Below, in pieces: positions 1 to 8,248 of a stretch of 55,053 nt of DNA. Source of the stretch: Treponema sp. UBA4692 (lineage in GTDB: Bacteria > Spirochaetota > Spirochaetia > Treponematales > Treponemataceae); NCBI GenBank assembly GCA_002404895.1, contig DHKO01000048.1, positions 1 through 55,053 on the forward strand. Direction: 5' to 3'. Below the pieces are notes generated by a model. That model saw only the letters and a program-made list of their open reading frames with translations, was not told where the DNA came from and did not search any database. The first letter of the stretch is position 1. The number at the start of each line of letters is the position of its first letter. The position numbers were made by a program, and so were the translations under genes.

Positions 1-558
1 GTAGTCAAATCCGAACTCGTTGTTCGTTCCGTAAGTGATGTCTTTGTTGTAATTCTCTTTTCTCGCCGCGCTGTCCATGTTGGAAATGATTGTTCCGACT
101 GAAACGCCTAGATAAGAATAAACCGGGCGCATTGTGTTTGCGTCGCGCTCTGCAAGGTAATCGTTTACAGTAACAACGTGAACGCCTTTTCCAGAGAGCG
201 AGTTCAAGTAGGCCGGTGCAACTGCGACAAGCGTTTTTCCTTCGCCTGTCTTCATTTCGGTGATTCTTCCAGAATGAAGAACGATTGAGCCCATCAGCTG
301 AACGTCATAAGCGCGCTCGCCGCGCACTCTGAAAGCAGCCTCGCGGCAAAGAGCGAACGCTTCCGGCAAAATATCGTCAAGGGTTTCGCCTTTTGAAAGA
401 CGTTCCTTAAAAATCTGTGTCTGTTTTGGAAAATCTTCTGGTTTTAATGACTTTGCCCAAGCCTCTTTCGCGTTGATTTCGGCAACAATGGGCTTTAACT
501 TTTTTACATCACGCTCGTTCTGAGAGCCAAAGATGAACGATAAAATTTGGTCTAACAT
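1..558 (-). CDS. secA: Protein translocase ATPase SecA, N-terminal 186 residues (runs off the window)
   Basis: Motor ATPase that drives precursor proteins through SecYEG at the inner membrane. Only the first 186 codons are present; the gene continues beyond the left edge. Seen in the translation: the Q-motif region at about residues 84-99 (YDVQLMGSIVLHSGRI), the Walker A motif MKTGEGKT at 102-109, VNDYLAERD at about 131-139, and YGTNNEFGFDY at the cut edge, all typical SecA NBD1 signatures. The ATG at 556-558 gives the usual short N-terminus (MLDQIL). No clear Shine-Dalgarno is visible; an AT-rich TATATT lies about 10 nt upstream of the ATG. No frameshift is seen in this part. Confidence 0.97.
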   Translation of the reverse strand, partial: MLDQILSFIFGSQNERDVKKLKPIVAEINAKEAWAKSLKPEDFPKQTQIFKERLSKGETLDDILPEAFALCREAAFRVRGERAYDVQLMGSIVLHSGRITEMKTGEGKTLVAVAPAYLNSLSGKGVHVVTVNDYLAERDANTMRPVYSYLGVSVGTIISNMDSAARKENYNKDITYGTNNEFGFDY

Positions 559-681
559 AATGTTATAAAATATATAGAAAAAAAAGCGTTTAGAAAATAG
601 CAATAAAAAGAAAGAAATTTGGAAATAAAAGATAGAAAAAATTATTCCAGGCGGCTTTTTGCCTGCTCCGCTTGGCAAAAA

Positions 682-762
682 CCGGGCTATCCATGGCTCC
701 GGCGTCTAACCGCGCCTCCGGTGCTTCGCACACACTTCGTGTCCATTACTATCCCTGCCGCT
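682..762 (-). repeat. Dispersed intergenic repeat, copy E
   Basis: Read on the minus strand this segment starts near GCAGGGATAG, contains GCGAAGCACCGGAGG and GCGGTTAGACG, and ends GGATAGCCCGG. The same ordered landmarks occur in four other gaps between 2.9 and 14.9 kb. It ends close to the stop codon of the transglutaminase-like gene. The rest of the gap up to secA shows nothing else recognisable. Confidence 0.6.
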
Positions 763-777
763 TCGCTTTTTCAAAAG

Positions 778-1977
778 CTAAGGAAGCTCCACAGAAATCC
801 ATTTGCTTCTGTCCTGCATATCTGCCGGAATCATTCCCAATGTAACGTTTTTTGCGGTTGTCTCGCCCACAAGATAATCCTTAGTTCCGTTTTCTTCCTG
901 AACTGAAATCGTCTGCCCTTGCTTTTCCGGAAGATAAACGCCTAAAAGCGCGTGCGAATATTCCGCGCTCACAAACATACACGCGTCAATTCCGCAGTTC
1001 TTCAAGACGCACATAAGCAAGAGGCTTCGTCCGTCGCAGTCGCTTGAGCCGCCCTCCAAAATCGCGGGAATGCTTTCAATGTCGGCTTTTTCAGGGCTTG
1101 CGGATTTTCTGTCATAATTGAAATTTTGCGTCCAGGCCAGAAGCGTTTGCGCCAGAGCCGCGTTCGGATTTTCCTTGTCATTTTTCTCAGCCTCTGCCCA
1201 AAGATTTGAGTAAATGTCGAACGCCGCCCGCTTTACGCGCTCCATTGTGTCTTTCGCAAGGATTCTGTAGAAGCGCGTCCATGCGTCGAACATTTCAGGA
1301 AGATTGTTCTTCGCGTAAAAAATGAAAACCGCCCATTCACGGTCAATCACAAACTGGCTTGCCTCGCTGTCGCCCGCATCAATCTGCGTCTCAAAAGATT
1401 TTCCGCCTATTTCAAGATTTATTTTCTTTGGAGAGTTTCTCGGGAAAAAAGCCGAAGTTATGATTCCTGGCTCCCTAAAGCTGCCTGAGTCAATCATCAC
1501 CGAGTCGAGAACAGAAATCAGAACCTGCTGCAAGTCCGCCTCGAATTTTTCAGGAGAATAAGCGAGAAGAACCAAGAATCCTTTTTTTTGCGGAAGCGGA
1601 ACTGAAATTCCCCAGCCTTTCGCGTTTTCGTCAAGAAGAGAATGAGAAGAAAAGCTCGCAATCGCGCATTTTTGCCTTCGCCACAAACATTCTGAAAATT
1701 CCGACTCAGATTTCAGCTTTGAAAGCGTTTGAGAAAGCGCGTCTTTCGCGGAGGAAAACCTTGAATTCTCCCAGACTTTTGAAAGCGCGTAGGCTTCAAG
1801 ATATTTGCTCTTGAAAATCACCGAAGTCTCGTCGGCTTCCATCGCCGTAATCTCGAATCCTTCAGGCAGGTCGAGCGTGTAGCTGAATTTTTGCGATGTT
1901 ACAAGATTCGCGTAAAGAGCTGAAAAATTAAAGAAAATGCAAAAAAACAGAAAAATCCGCAGAAAATTTTTTTTCAT
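778..1977 (-). CDS. Secreted transglutaminase-like (cysteine protease fold) protein
   Basis: Begins with a clear signal peptide (MKKN, then a Phe/Leu-rich stretch, cleavage near LYA at residues 21-23), so the protein is probably periplasmic or an unanchored envelope protein. The C-terminal part resembles the transglutaminase-like fold: candidate nucleophile Cys314 in SSDCDGRSLLL, candidate His342 in EYSHALLGVYL, and an acidic residue near 372 in YLVGETT as possible third member of the triad. The first 200 residues are not recognised. The -10-like TAAAAT (1984-1989 on the minus strand) is 6 nt from the ATG, which suggests a leaderless message. The substrate is unknown; the family includes peptidases acting on peptides or cell wall. 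Confidence 0.6.
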   Translation of the reverse strand: MKKNFLRIFLFFCIFFNFSALYANLVTSQKFSYTLDLPEGFEITAMEADETSVIFKSKYLEAYALSKVWENSRFSSAKDALSQTLSKLKSESEFSECLWRRQKCAIASFSSHSLLDENAKGWGISVPLPQKKGFLVLLAYSPEKFEADLQQVLISVLDSVMIDSGSFREPGIITSAFFPRNSPKKINLEIGGKSFETQIDAGDSEASQFVIDREWAVFIFYAKNNLPEMFDAWTRFYRILAKDTMERVKRAAFDIYSNLWAEAEKNDKENPNAALAQTLLAWTQNFNYDRKSASPEKADIESIPAILEGGSSDCDGRSLLLMCVLKNCGIDACMFVSAEYSHALLGVYLPEKQGQTISVQEENGTKDYLVGETTAKNVTLGMIPADMQDRSKWISVELP

Positions 1978-2032
1978 AAGATGATTTTATCATAATTACG
2001 ATAAAAACTCGAAGATGAAATTGAAAAAGCCT

Positions 2033-2094
2033 GTCATTCTGAGCTTGACTTTAGAATCTTGCATTTATAGATTCCGTAATAAATTCGGAATGAC
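2033..2094. repeat. Palindromic intergenic repeat (GTCATTC type)
   Basis: Outer arms GTCATTCTGA and TCGGAATGAC pair over 10 positions with one G-T pair, and an inner AGAATC/GATTC pair follows, so the whole unit can fold into one long hairpin. A related copy lies near 45484. The unit sits immediately upstream of the pseudouridine synthase gene and is read through by the open frame upstream of its true start. Confidence 0.6.
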
Positions 2095-2155
2095 GTGTAT
2101 TTGTCGGAAATCTGCGCTTGTTGAACAGCGTTTTAATTCAGTTTATATTTTTGAT

Positions 2156-2851
2156 ATGCAGAAAATTCTGGTTGTCTATGAAAACGATGAAATATTTTTG
2201 ATAAACAAGCCCGCTGGCGTTTCAGTTCAGGGCGGAGAAGGCGTGGCGCATCCTCTTGATGTGGAATTTTCGCGCCAGGCAGGATTTAAAGTCCATCTTG
2301 TTCATCGCCTTGACAAGGAAACCTGCGGCTTGATGATTGTTGCTAAAACTGCGGCTGCGGCTTCAAAATGGATAAAGATGATTTCGTCAAAGCTTGTTCA
2401 AAAAGAATACACGGCGGTTTGCTTTGGCGAGCCTGAAATAAACGGAAAAAAGCGAGTTTCTGGAACGATACGCTCGAATGTTGAAAAAAAAGGCGCGGAG
2501 CTTGCGGCGGAAACTCATTTTGAAGTTCTGGAGACAAAAAAAATCGTTGCAGAATACGAAAAAAAAGACGGGAACGGAAATTCTGTTTCTCGAAGCGCGG
2601 AATTCACGCTTTCAAAGCTGCGTTTGACGCTTGGAACCGGCAGAATGCATCAGATAAGAATCCACTTGGCTTCGGTGGGCTGCCCGATTGCAGGCGACGA
2701 CAAGCACGGAGACTTCAAATTGAACAAGCTTGCGAGAAAAGCCCTGAAAATAAAAAATCTTCTTCTCTGCTCCCGGAAAATCACGATTCCGCTCGGCGGC
2801 GACGCAAGAACTTTTGAAATTCCGCTTCCCGGTTATTTTGACTTTTTTTGA
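2156..2851 (+). CDS. RluA-family pseudouridine synthase
   Basis: Converts specific uridines in rRNA or tRNA to pseudouridine. The family signature HRLDKETCGL is present with catalytic Asp53, followed by the C-terminal GRMHQIRIHLASVGCPI segment. At 231 residues it lacks an S4 domain and matches the short stand-alone members, so the exact target base cannot be assigned. The reading frame is open farther upstream, but that part is the palindromic repeat. The ATG chosen begins MQKILVVYENDEIFLINKP, the usual N-terminal strand of the family. A TATATT box lies 6 nt upstream of this ATG, arguing for a leaderless message. Confidence 0.88.
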   Translation: MQKILVVYENDEIFLINKPAGVSVQGGEGVAHPLDVEFSRQAGFKVHLVHRLDKETCGLMIVAKTAAAASKWIKMISSKLVQKEYTAVCFGEPEINGKKRVSGTIRSNVEKKGAELAAETHFEVLETKKIVAEYEKKDGNGNSVSRSAEFTLSKLRLTLGTGRMHQIRIHLASVGCPIAGDDKHGDFKLNKLARKALKIKNLLLCSRKITIPLGGDARTFEIPLPGYFDFF

Positions 2852-2924
2852 TTTTTCGTCATGATTGAAATGCGTTATGCTGGACTCGAATCTTCTTGTT
2901 TTGCTTTGACGCATAAAGAAAATC

Positions 2925-3011
2925 CTACGCCAGATTGGAGCGCCGAAGTTCTGCAGCGAAGTGAAACGAAGCGGAAGAATGAGCGGCTAGCGAAGCGCGG
3001 AAAGCTGGGCT
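2925..3011 (+). repeat. Dispersed intergenic repeat, copy A
   Basis: Landmarks CTACGCCAGATTGGAGC, GCGAAGTGAAACGAAGC, GAATGAGCGGCTAGCG and CGCGGAAAGCTGGGC appear in the order seen in the other copies. The rest of the gap of about 350 bases between the pseudouridine synthase and the next exported-protein gene holds no recognisable gene; a tRNA-like T-loop string near 3115 was examined and rejected. Confidence 0.6.
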
Positions 3012-3206
3012 TGTATAAAAGCAGATGGCGATTTTAGAAAAACATTGGCTGCTCGAGAAAATCTCCGTTCAAAAAATTCTCTCTTCGCTTTTTTGCGCGA
3101 TACAACGGTCAGCTGGTATCGAACCGTGTGGCATATTTTCTTCTTAAATTTTTTATTCAAATTCCGATAAAAAGAGAGACAGAAAAATATTTTTGTCGGG
3201 GTGGAT

Positions 3207-3725
3207 ATGAGTAAGAGGGCAGCGGTCGCGCTTTTTTCACTTTTATTTTTGCCTGTTCTGTGTTTTGGTCGGAGCCTTTCGATTCAGATAATCCAGAATA
3301 ATCCCGGGCAGAGTAAGGTTTTGGAAGCGTCTTATTTTCTTGAGCAGTGCATCACGGATTATTTTTTTGACAACGGTCAGATTGTTTCAAGCTCTCCGAT
3401 TTGGATTAGCGACACTGACGCGAAAAATCAGGGCGCGCTTAAAGCCGCATTAAAGGAAAATCTTGAGGGCGGAATGGATTATCTTGTGCGCGTGGAGATT
3501 TTCTACGTTCCGGCTGAGGAAAACGCGAATCCATACGCGCTTTTGCTTGAGAATATAAAAAAAGTTGAATTTAAGGCTTATCTCGTGAAAACGGGAATTG
3601 AAGTTTTTGGCGGAACGGCTTTGCCTGAGTCATTGTCAAATTTAAAAGACAGCGAGGCGGGGCTTTCGGACTTTGCCGGATACATCGCATATAAAATTAA
3701 CAGCGGATTGAGAAACCTTAGGTGA
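3207..3725 (+). CDS. Exported protein of unknown function
   Basis: Not recognised as a named family. The N-terminus (MSKRAAVALFSLLFLPVLCFG) is a signal peptide, so the product is probably periplasmic. The remaining 150 residues look like one compact alpha/beta domain and include LRVEIFYVP-like strands. The ATG at 3207 was chosen because the purine-rich GGGGTGG lies just before it; a GTG two codons earlier (3201) is an alternative. The gene ends 9 nt before the SPOR-domain gene and is probably co-transcribed with it, hinting at a shared role in the envelope. The function is unknown. Confidence 0.75.
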   Translation: MSKRAAVALFSLLFLPVLCFGRSLSIQIIQNNPGQSKVLEASYFLEQCITDYFFDNGQIVSSSPIWISDTDAKNQGALKAALKENLEGGMDYLVRVEIFYVPAEENANPYALLLENIKKVEFKAYLVKTGIEVFGGTALPESLSNLKDSEAGLSDFAGYIAYKINSGLRNLR

Positions 3726-3734
3726 GGGGATTTT

Positions 3735-5765
3735 ATGAAGAAATTAACGGTTTTTATTCTTACGATTTTTACAGTTGCGACTCTTTTTGCTGCTGCGAGA
3801 CCTTCTCTTGACGGCCGCGCGGTTGTTGCGGACAGCGGAACAATGCCGAAAGGTCTTTTTGCGCGGACTGTCGGATATTTGCCGGGCGACAGCGTTACAG
3901 TCTCGAATCCTGCGGCTGGAACGACGACCGACATTCTTGTTCTAGGCGCGATTGACCCGAGCGAGGGAGTCGCGATTCTTCTTTCTCCTGAAGCTGCCGA
4001 GGCCTTGAAAATCGCTCCCGGCTCGAACGTGCAGGTGAAGCTCACAAAGCGTTCGGGAAGTCTTGACGAGAATGCGAGCGGCTCCGCGGTTCTTTCAAAC
4101 GATGATGAGAAAGATGAAAAATCAGAAGAGATTTCTGCGGAATCGGAAGAAAATCCTATTGAAGAAGCTGACGAGACTCCGGCAAAAAGCGAGGAAGAGC
4201 CTCTTGAAAAAGCCGTTGAGGAAACTCCGTCAAGCGAGAGTGAAAACGCGGAAAACATAGAAGAAACTGCTGACGAAGAAACTTCGAAAAATACAGATTC
4301 TGAATCTGAAAATCCTGAAAGCGTTGAAGAAACAGAAAATCCTGCTGAAAATTCTCCAGCGGAAGAAGTTTTGCCTGCGGAAAATGAATCTGAAACTGCG
4401 GCTGAAAATGAAAATACAGACGATTCTGAAAAAGCTGACGAATCCGCTCCTGCTGAGGAGATTCGTGAGCCTGAGCAGGCGGCTGAATCTTCTGAGCCAG
4501 AAAATGAAAAAGCGGAAGAGACTTTTGAAGAGCCTGTAGAGGCGGTTTCTCCTGCTGATAATGAAAATGTTGAAGAGTCAGCGGAAAATCTTCCTGAAAC
4601 TCCAGCGGAAGAAAAAATCGCGGAAACAGCTTCGAAAACGGAAGCTTCTCCTGCTGACGAAATTCCTTCTGGTAAAGAAGTGGAAGACCAGAGCCTTCTC
4701 GTTCCAAACGAGACTGCGCCTGCTGATTCAAGCGAGCCTCTCCAGCCTGTTGAAGTTGTGCCTGTGGAAAGCGAGCAGCCTGAGCCTGCGGAGCCGCTTC
4801 CTGTTCACGAGGAAGAGCTTCCGTCTCTTGACGAGAAAAAGGCGGACGAGCCTCTCCAGCCTGTAGTTGTTGTTGAGACAGAATCTGAAACTGTCGAAGA
4901 GCCAGCGGAGGAAGAGCCTGCCGAGCTTAATGAAGAAAATGCTGAAAATGAAAATATAGAAGAAACTCCTGTTGAAGCTGAAAAAGAGCCTGAAGTTATG
5001 GTTGAGGGCGCAGACGAAGAGCTTCCAGCGGAAGAAGAAAATCTTGAGGAAAAAGCCGACGAGGAATCTGCGCCTGCGGGGTCTGCAGAAAACGCAATGC
5101 CTGCCGAATCTGCCGAATCTTCTGATATTGAAGAGCCAGCCGAAGCGGAAGTTCCAGCAGATGCTTCTTCTGAAGCTGCATCTGAAGATGCGGAAGAAAA
5201 AGCCGAAGAGCCTTCCGAGCCTGAAAATGCGCCTGAATCTAATGATGAATCTGCCGAGGCGGAAGATGAAGCTTTTGAGCCGATTGTCCTTGTTCCTGCA
5301 GAGCCGAATCCTCCGGCTGAGCAAGCGGAATCGCCTGACGCTGACGCTTCAAAAACGGCGGAGAACACAGCTCCTGAACTTGCTGAATCTGCAGCCGAAA
5401 CTGTAAAAGTTTCAGAGCCTGTCGAGCCGGCAGAGCCAACAAAAAATGCCGCGCCTGAAATTGTCAAGGAGAGTGCGCCGAAAGCTGCCGTTTCAAACAG
5501 CTGGAAAAACTATATTGTGCCATCGCACAAGAATCTCGTGAAAGGAAGATATTACATTCAGATTGCTTCTCTTGGAAAAGAGGAGAATATCAAGAATCTG
5601 ATTGAAAAATATTCTTCAAAATATCCGATGGTTCTTGTTGAAAGCACAAACGGCGTTACTTATCAGGTTATGGTCGGACCTCTTAGCATTGACGAGTACG
5701 GCTCGGTTCTCGCGAAAATGAAGGCTCACGGCTACAAAGACGCTTTCGTGAAATATATAAAATAG
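3735..5765 (+). CDS. Exported SPOR-domain protein with a very long Glu/Pro/Ala-rich region
   Basis: Layout: signal peptide (MKKLTVFILTIFTVATLFAA), a folded N-terminal domain at about 25-112 resembling a double-psi beta-barrel (LPKGLFARTVGYLPGDSVTV, then GVAILLSPEAAEAL), about 450 residues of low-complexity Glu, Ala, Pro and Ser repeats, and a C-terminal SPOR domain at about 606-676 (GRYYIQIASLGKEENI to HGYKDAFVKYIK). SPOR domains bind denuded septal glycan, so a role in cell-wall growth or division is inferred. The acidic region is probably an extended linker spanning the periplasm. It follows the small exported gene by 9 nt. The antisense and shifted frames are wide open only because of the repetitive composition and are not genes. 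Confidence 0.82.
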   Translation: MKKLTVFILTIFTVATLFAAARPSLDGRAVVADSGTMPKGLFARTVGYLPGDSVTVSNPAAGTTTDILVLGAIDPSEGVAILLSPEAAEALKIAPGSNVQVKLTKRSGSLDENASGSAVLSNDDEKDEKSEEISAESEENPIEEADETPAKSEEEPLEKAVEETPSSESENAENIEETADEETSKNTDSESENPESVEETENPAENSPAEEVLPAENESETAAENENTDDSEKADESAPAEEIREPEQAAESSEPENEKAEETFEEPVEAVSPADNENVEESAENLPETPAEEKIAETASKTEASPADEIPSGKEVEDQSLLVPNETAPADSSEPLQPVEVVPVESEQPEPAEPLPVHEEELPSLDEKKADEPLQPVVVVETESETVEEPAEEEPAELNEENAENENIEETPVEAEKEPEVMVEGADEELPAEEENLEEKADEESAPAGSAENAMPAESAESSDIEEPAEAEVPADASSEAASEDAEEKAEEPSEPENAPESNDESAEAEDEAFEPIVLVPAEPNPPAEQAESPDADASKTAENTAPELAESAAETVKVSEPVEPAEPTKNAAPEIVKESAPKAAVSNSWKNYIVPSHKNLVKGRYYIQIASLGKEENIKNLIEKYSSKYPMVLVESTNGVTYQVMVGPLSIDEYGSVLAKMKAHGYKDAFVKYIK

Positions 5766-5827
5766 CCTTAATATCGAGTTGCCGAATGCTGGATTTTAGA
5801 ATCTTGGAATAGAAAACTTAATTTGAG

Positions 5828-5864
5828 AAAGCGTGCGGGAGATTTTTCCTGCGCGCTTTTTTTG
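5828..5864 (+). terminator. Intrinsic terminator after the SPOR-domain gene
   Basis: A 13-bp stem (AAAGCGTGCGGGA with TCCTGCGCGCTTT, two G-U pairs) and a short AT loop are followed by a run of T. Confidence 0.8.
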
Positions 5865-6008
5865 TCTGAGAATTTTCGGAAAAATCGCTTTTTTTGCCGC
5901 AAAACTGTCGCGAACTCTTAGTGAAATGCAGTTTCCGTTCAGAAATTGCCTCTGCCTTGAATTTTCTTTCCTATTTTATGTTATTGAAAATTCCGCTATA
6001 ATTTTGAT

Positions 6009-6632
6009 ATGTTTAACTCAATTTCAGGAACTTTGACGGCGCGTTTTCCTCAGAAAGTCTTTGTGGAAAACAATGGAATCGAATGGGAAATTATTGTTCC
6101 TGACACTTCAATCGACAAGCTCGGAAATGTCGGCTCTGACGTGAAAGTCTACACTTGGCTTCAGCATACTGAAAACGCGATGATTTTGTTCGGGTTCGCC
6201 TCAACGAAAGACCGCGACCTTTTTTTTGACTTGAACAAGGTCGAGGGAGTCGGCCCGAAAAGCGCGGTAAAGATAATGTCATCGATTGCGCGCGAGCAGC
6301 TTGTCTCGTCTCTTGACTCAGGCGACTTGGCGGCTTTGGAAAAAGTTCCGGGGCTTGGAAAGAAAACTGCCCAGAAAATGCTTCTTGCATTGAAAGGAAA
6401 ACTTACTTTAGACGATGATATTTCCGTTGTGAAGATTGCGGCCGGAAAAGGCGGAGAATTCGCCGATGTTATAAATTCTCTTGCGGCGATGGGATACGAC
6501 AAGAGGCAGGTTGAGTCTTGTGTTGCAGAAATCGTGGAAAAGCTGAAAAAAAACGGCGATTTCGAGTCAAAATCAAAAAAAGACAAAGAAGACTTGATTT
6601 TTAGGAACGTTCTTGTGGAGCTGGCAAACTGA
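6009..6632 (+). CDS. ruvA: Holliday junction branch-migration protein RuvA
   Basis: RuvA binds four-way junctions as tetramers and loads the RuvB motor during recombinational repair. The 207-residue product has the N-terminal OB-fold start MFNSISGTLTARFP, the two helix-hairpin-helix motifs VEGVGPKSAVKI and VPGLGKKTAQKML, and a C-terminal RuvB-binding domain ending in RNVLVELAN. Length is normal. A TATAAT box ends 6 nt before the ATG, with no Shine-Dalgarno, so the transcript is likely leaderless. ruvB follows after about 70 nt; ruvC is not in the window. Confidence 0.97.
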   Translation: MFNSISGTLTARFPQKVFVENNGIEWEIIVPDTSIDKLGNVGSDVKVYTWLQHTENAMILFGFASTKDRDLFFDLNKVEGVGPKSAVKIMSSIAREQLVSSLDSGDLAALEKVPGLGKKTAQKMLLALKGKLTLDDDISVVKIAAGKGGEFADVINSLAAMGYDKRQVESCVAEIVEKLKKNGDFESKSKKDKEDLIFRNVLVELAN

Positions 6633-6701
6633 ATGTTTTGGAACGAAATATTCGGGAATGAAATTTTGGCGAAAAATCCTGCAAGATAAAAATTATTAGT
6701 T

Positions 6702-7892
6702 ATGAGCAAAAATTATAGAACAAAAGATGACAACGATGATTTTAGCGACTTTTCTCAGATTGCGTCTCAGGCGGCTTTTTCAAGCGGAAGCACAAAAATT
6801 TTCCGTGCAGGAGACGAGAACGCGGGCGGGGCAAATTCGTTTGGCATGGCCGGCTCTGGAATTTTACATTCTGACGTGGCTCTTTCAGATGACGCGCAGG
6901 AATTCAATCTGCGTCCGAAATCTCTTGAAGAATTTTTGGGACAAAAGGAGATAAAGGAAAATCTTTCGGTTTTTATAAAAGCCGCGCGTGAAAGGAAGGA
7001 GCCGCTCGACCATCTTTTTTTGATTGGTCCTCCGGGGCTTGGAAAAACGACTCTCGCTGAAATCACGGCGCATGAGCTTGGAGCGGATTTTAAGGTAACT
7101 TCCGCGCCTGCGCTCGACAAGCCAAAGGATTTGGCAGGAATTCTTTCGACAATAACGCCGAGAACGGTTTTTTTTATAGACGAGATTCACCGCCTAAAGC
7201 CCGCGATTGAGGAAATGCTTTACATTGCAATGGAAGACTTTGAGCTTGACTGGGTAATCGGGCAGGGGGCGGCGGCAAGAACCGTGCGGATTCCGATTCC
7301 GCATTTTACGCTCGTAGGCGCGACAACAAAGGCCGGAATGGTTTCAAAGCCGCTCCAGACGCGCTTTGGAATTATCCAGAGATTCAATTTTTACACGCAC
7401 GAGGAGCTTTCAAAAATCATAAAGCGTTCGGCCCAGATTTTGAGCTGCAAGATTGACGACGACGCGGCACTTTTGATGGCGAGCTGCTCACGCGGAACTC
7501 CGCGCGTTGCAAACAGAATTGTGCGCCGCATGAGAGACTTTGCTCAGTTTTTCGGAGACGGAAAAATCACGAAGCCGATTGTTGTTGACGGACTGAAACG
7601 CCTGAAAATCGACAGCCTTGGGCTTGAGGACTTTGACCGCGAGATTTTAAAGGCGATAATATCAAAATTCGGGGGCGGCCCTGTAGGGGCGGAAACGCTT
7701 GCAATCAGCTTGGGCGAGGCGCAGGACACGCTCGAGGATTACTACGAGCCGTATCTGATTCAATGCGGACTGATTCAGCGGACTCCGCGCGGAAGAATTG
7801 TGACTCCGCTCGCTTACGAGCATTTGGGAATAAAAAGCCCCGAGCAAGCGAAATTAAGCGCGCCCGGAACATTCCCCGGACTTTTTGACTGA
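6702..7892 (+). CDS. ruvB: Holliday junction helicase RuvB with N-terminal extension
   Basis: AAA+ motor that drives branch migration with RuvA. Walker A GPPGLGKT is at 109-116 and Walker B FFIDEIH at 157-163; the winged-helix C-terminus ends with LIQRTPRGRIVTPLAYEHLG. At 396 residues it is about 50-60 longer than typical RuvB. The extra N-terminal part is Ser/Asp/Asn rich and looks disordered. An internal ATG at 6846 would give a 348-residue protein of normal size, and neither start has a convincing ribosome site, so the true start is uncertain. It lies downstream of ruvA in the same orientation. Confidence 0.96.
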   Translation: MSKNYRTKDDNDDFSDFSQIASQAAFSSGSTKIFRAGDENAGGANSFGMAGSGILHSDVALSDDAQEFNLRPKSLEEFLGQKEIKENLSVFIKAARERKEPLDHLFLIGPPGLGKTTLAEITAHELGADFKVTSAPALDKPKDLAGILSTITPRTVFFIDEIHRLKPAIEEMLYIAMEDFELDWVIGQGAAARTVRIPIPHFTLVGATTKAGMVSKPLQTRFGIIQRFNFYTHEELSKIIKRSAQILSCKIDDDAALLMASCSRGTPRVANRIVRRMRDFAQFFGDGKITKPIVVDGLKRLKIDSLGLEDFDREILKAIISKFGGGPVGAETLAISLGEAQDTLEDYYEPYLIQCGLIQRTPRGRIVTPLAYEHLGIKSPEQAKLSAPGTFPGLFD

Positions 7893-8005
7893 AAAAAAAT
7901 TGCTCAGAAAATGCGATTCGGTCAATTCTGACTGTTTTGTTGCTTTTGCTGCATTGTACACTTCTGCTGCGTTTGCCGCTTCTGCGAAAGTCGCAGGGAG
8001 AAAAT

Positions 8006-8128
8006 GCTACGCCCGATTGGAGCGGCAGCCGCAGGCTGTTCTTGAACGAAGTGAAAAAACGAAGTGATGAAACGAAGTGATGAAACGAAGTGAAAGAATG
8101 AGCGTGAGCGAACCGCGGAAAGCGGGGC
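8006..8128 (+). repeat. Dispersed intergenic repeat, copy B, with internal tandem repeat
   Basis: Starts GCTACGCCCGATTGGAGC, carries three near-identical tandem units around ACGAAGTGATGAA, then GAATGAGCGTGAGCG and CGCGGAAAGCGGGGC. The short tandem run shows that this copy has grown internally. No gene was found in the remaining parts of the ruvB-queA gap. Confidence 0.6.
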
Positions 8129-8248
8129 ATTGTTTTTTTGCATCAGGCGATGTCTGAAAACTGGAATTTGCTTTTCAAGAGCATCGTTCTTAAAAAGAAT
8201 AAAATGCGATTTTGTTTTGGAAGATTTTGAGATGAAATTGGAGAAAAT

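Noticed and set aside
2015..2155. N-terminal extension of the pseudouridine synthase
   Set aside because: This stretch is the palindromic intergenic repeat; family proteins start at the ATG at 2156.
3100..3130. tRNA T-arm (GGTTCGATACC on the minus strand)
   Set aside because: No acceptor stem, D-arm or anticodon arm could be folded around it.
4063..5467. Long open frames opposite and shifted within the SPOR-protein gene
   Set aside because: They arise from the Glu/Ala/Pro codon repeats and encode only low-complexity Arg/Leu/Lys or Ser-rich strings.
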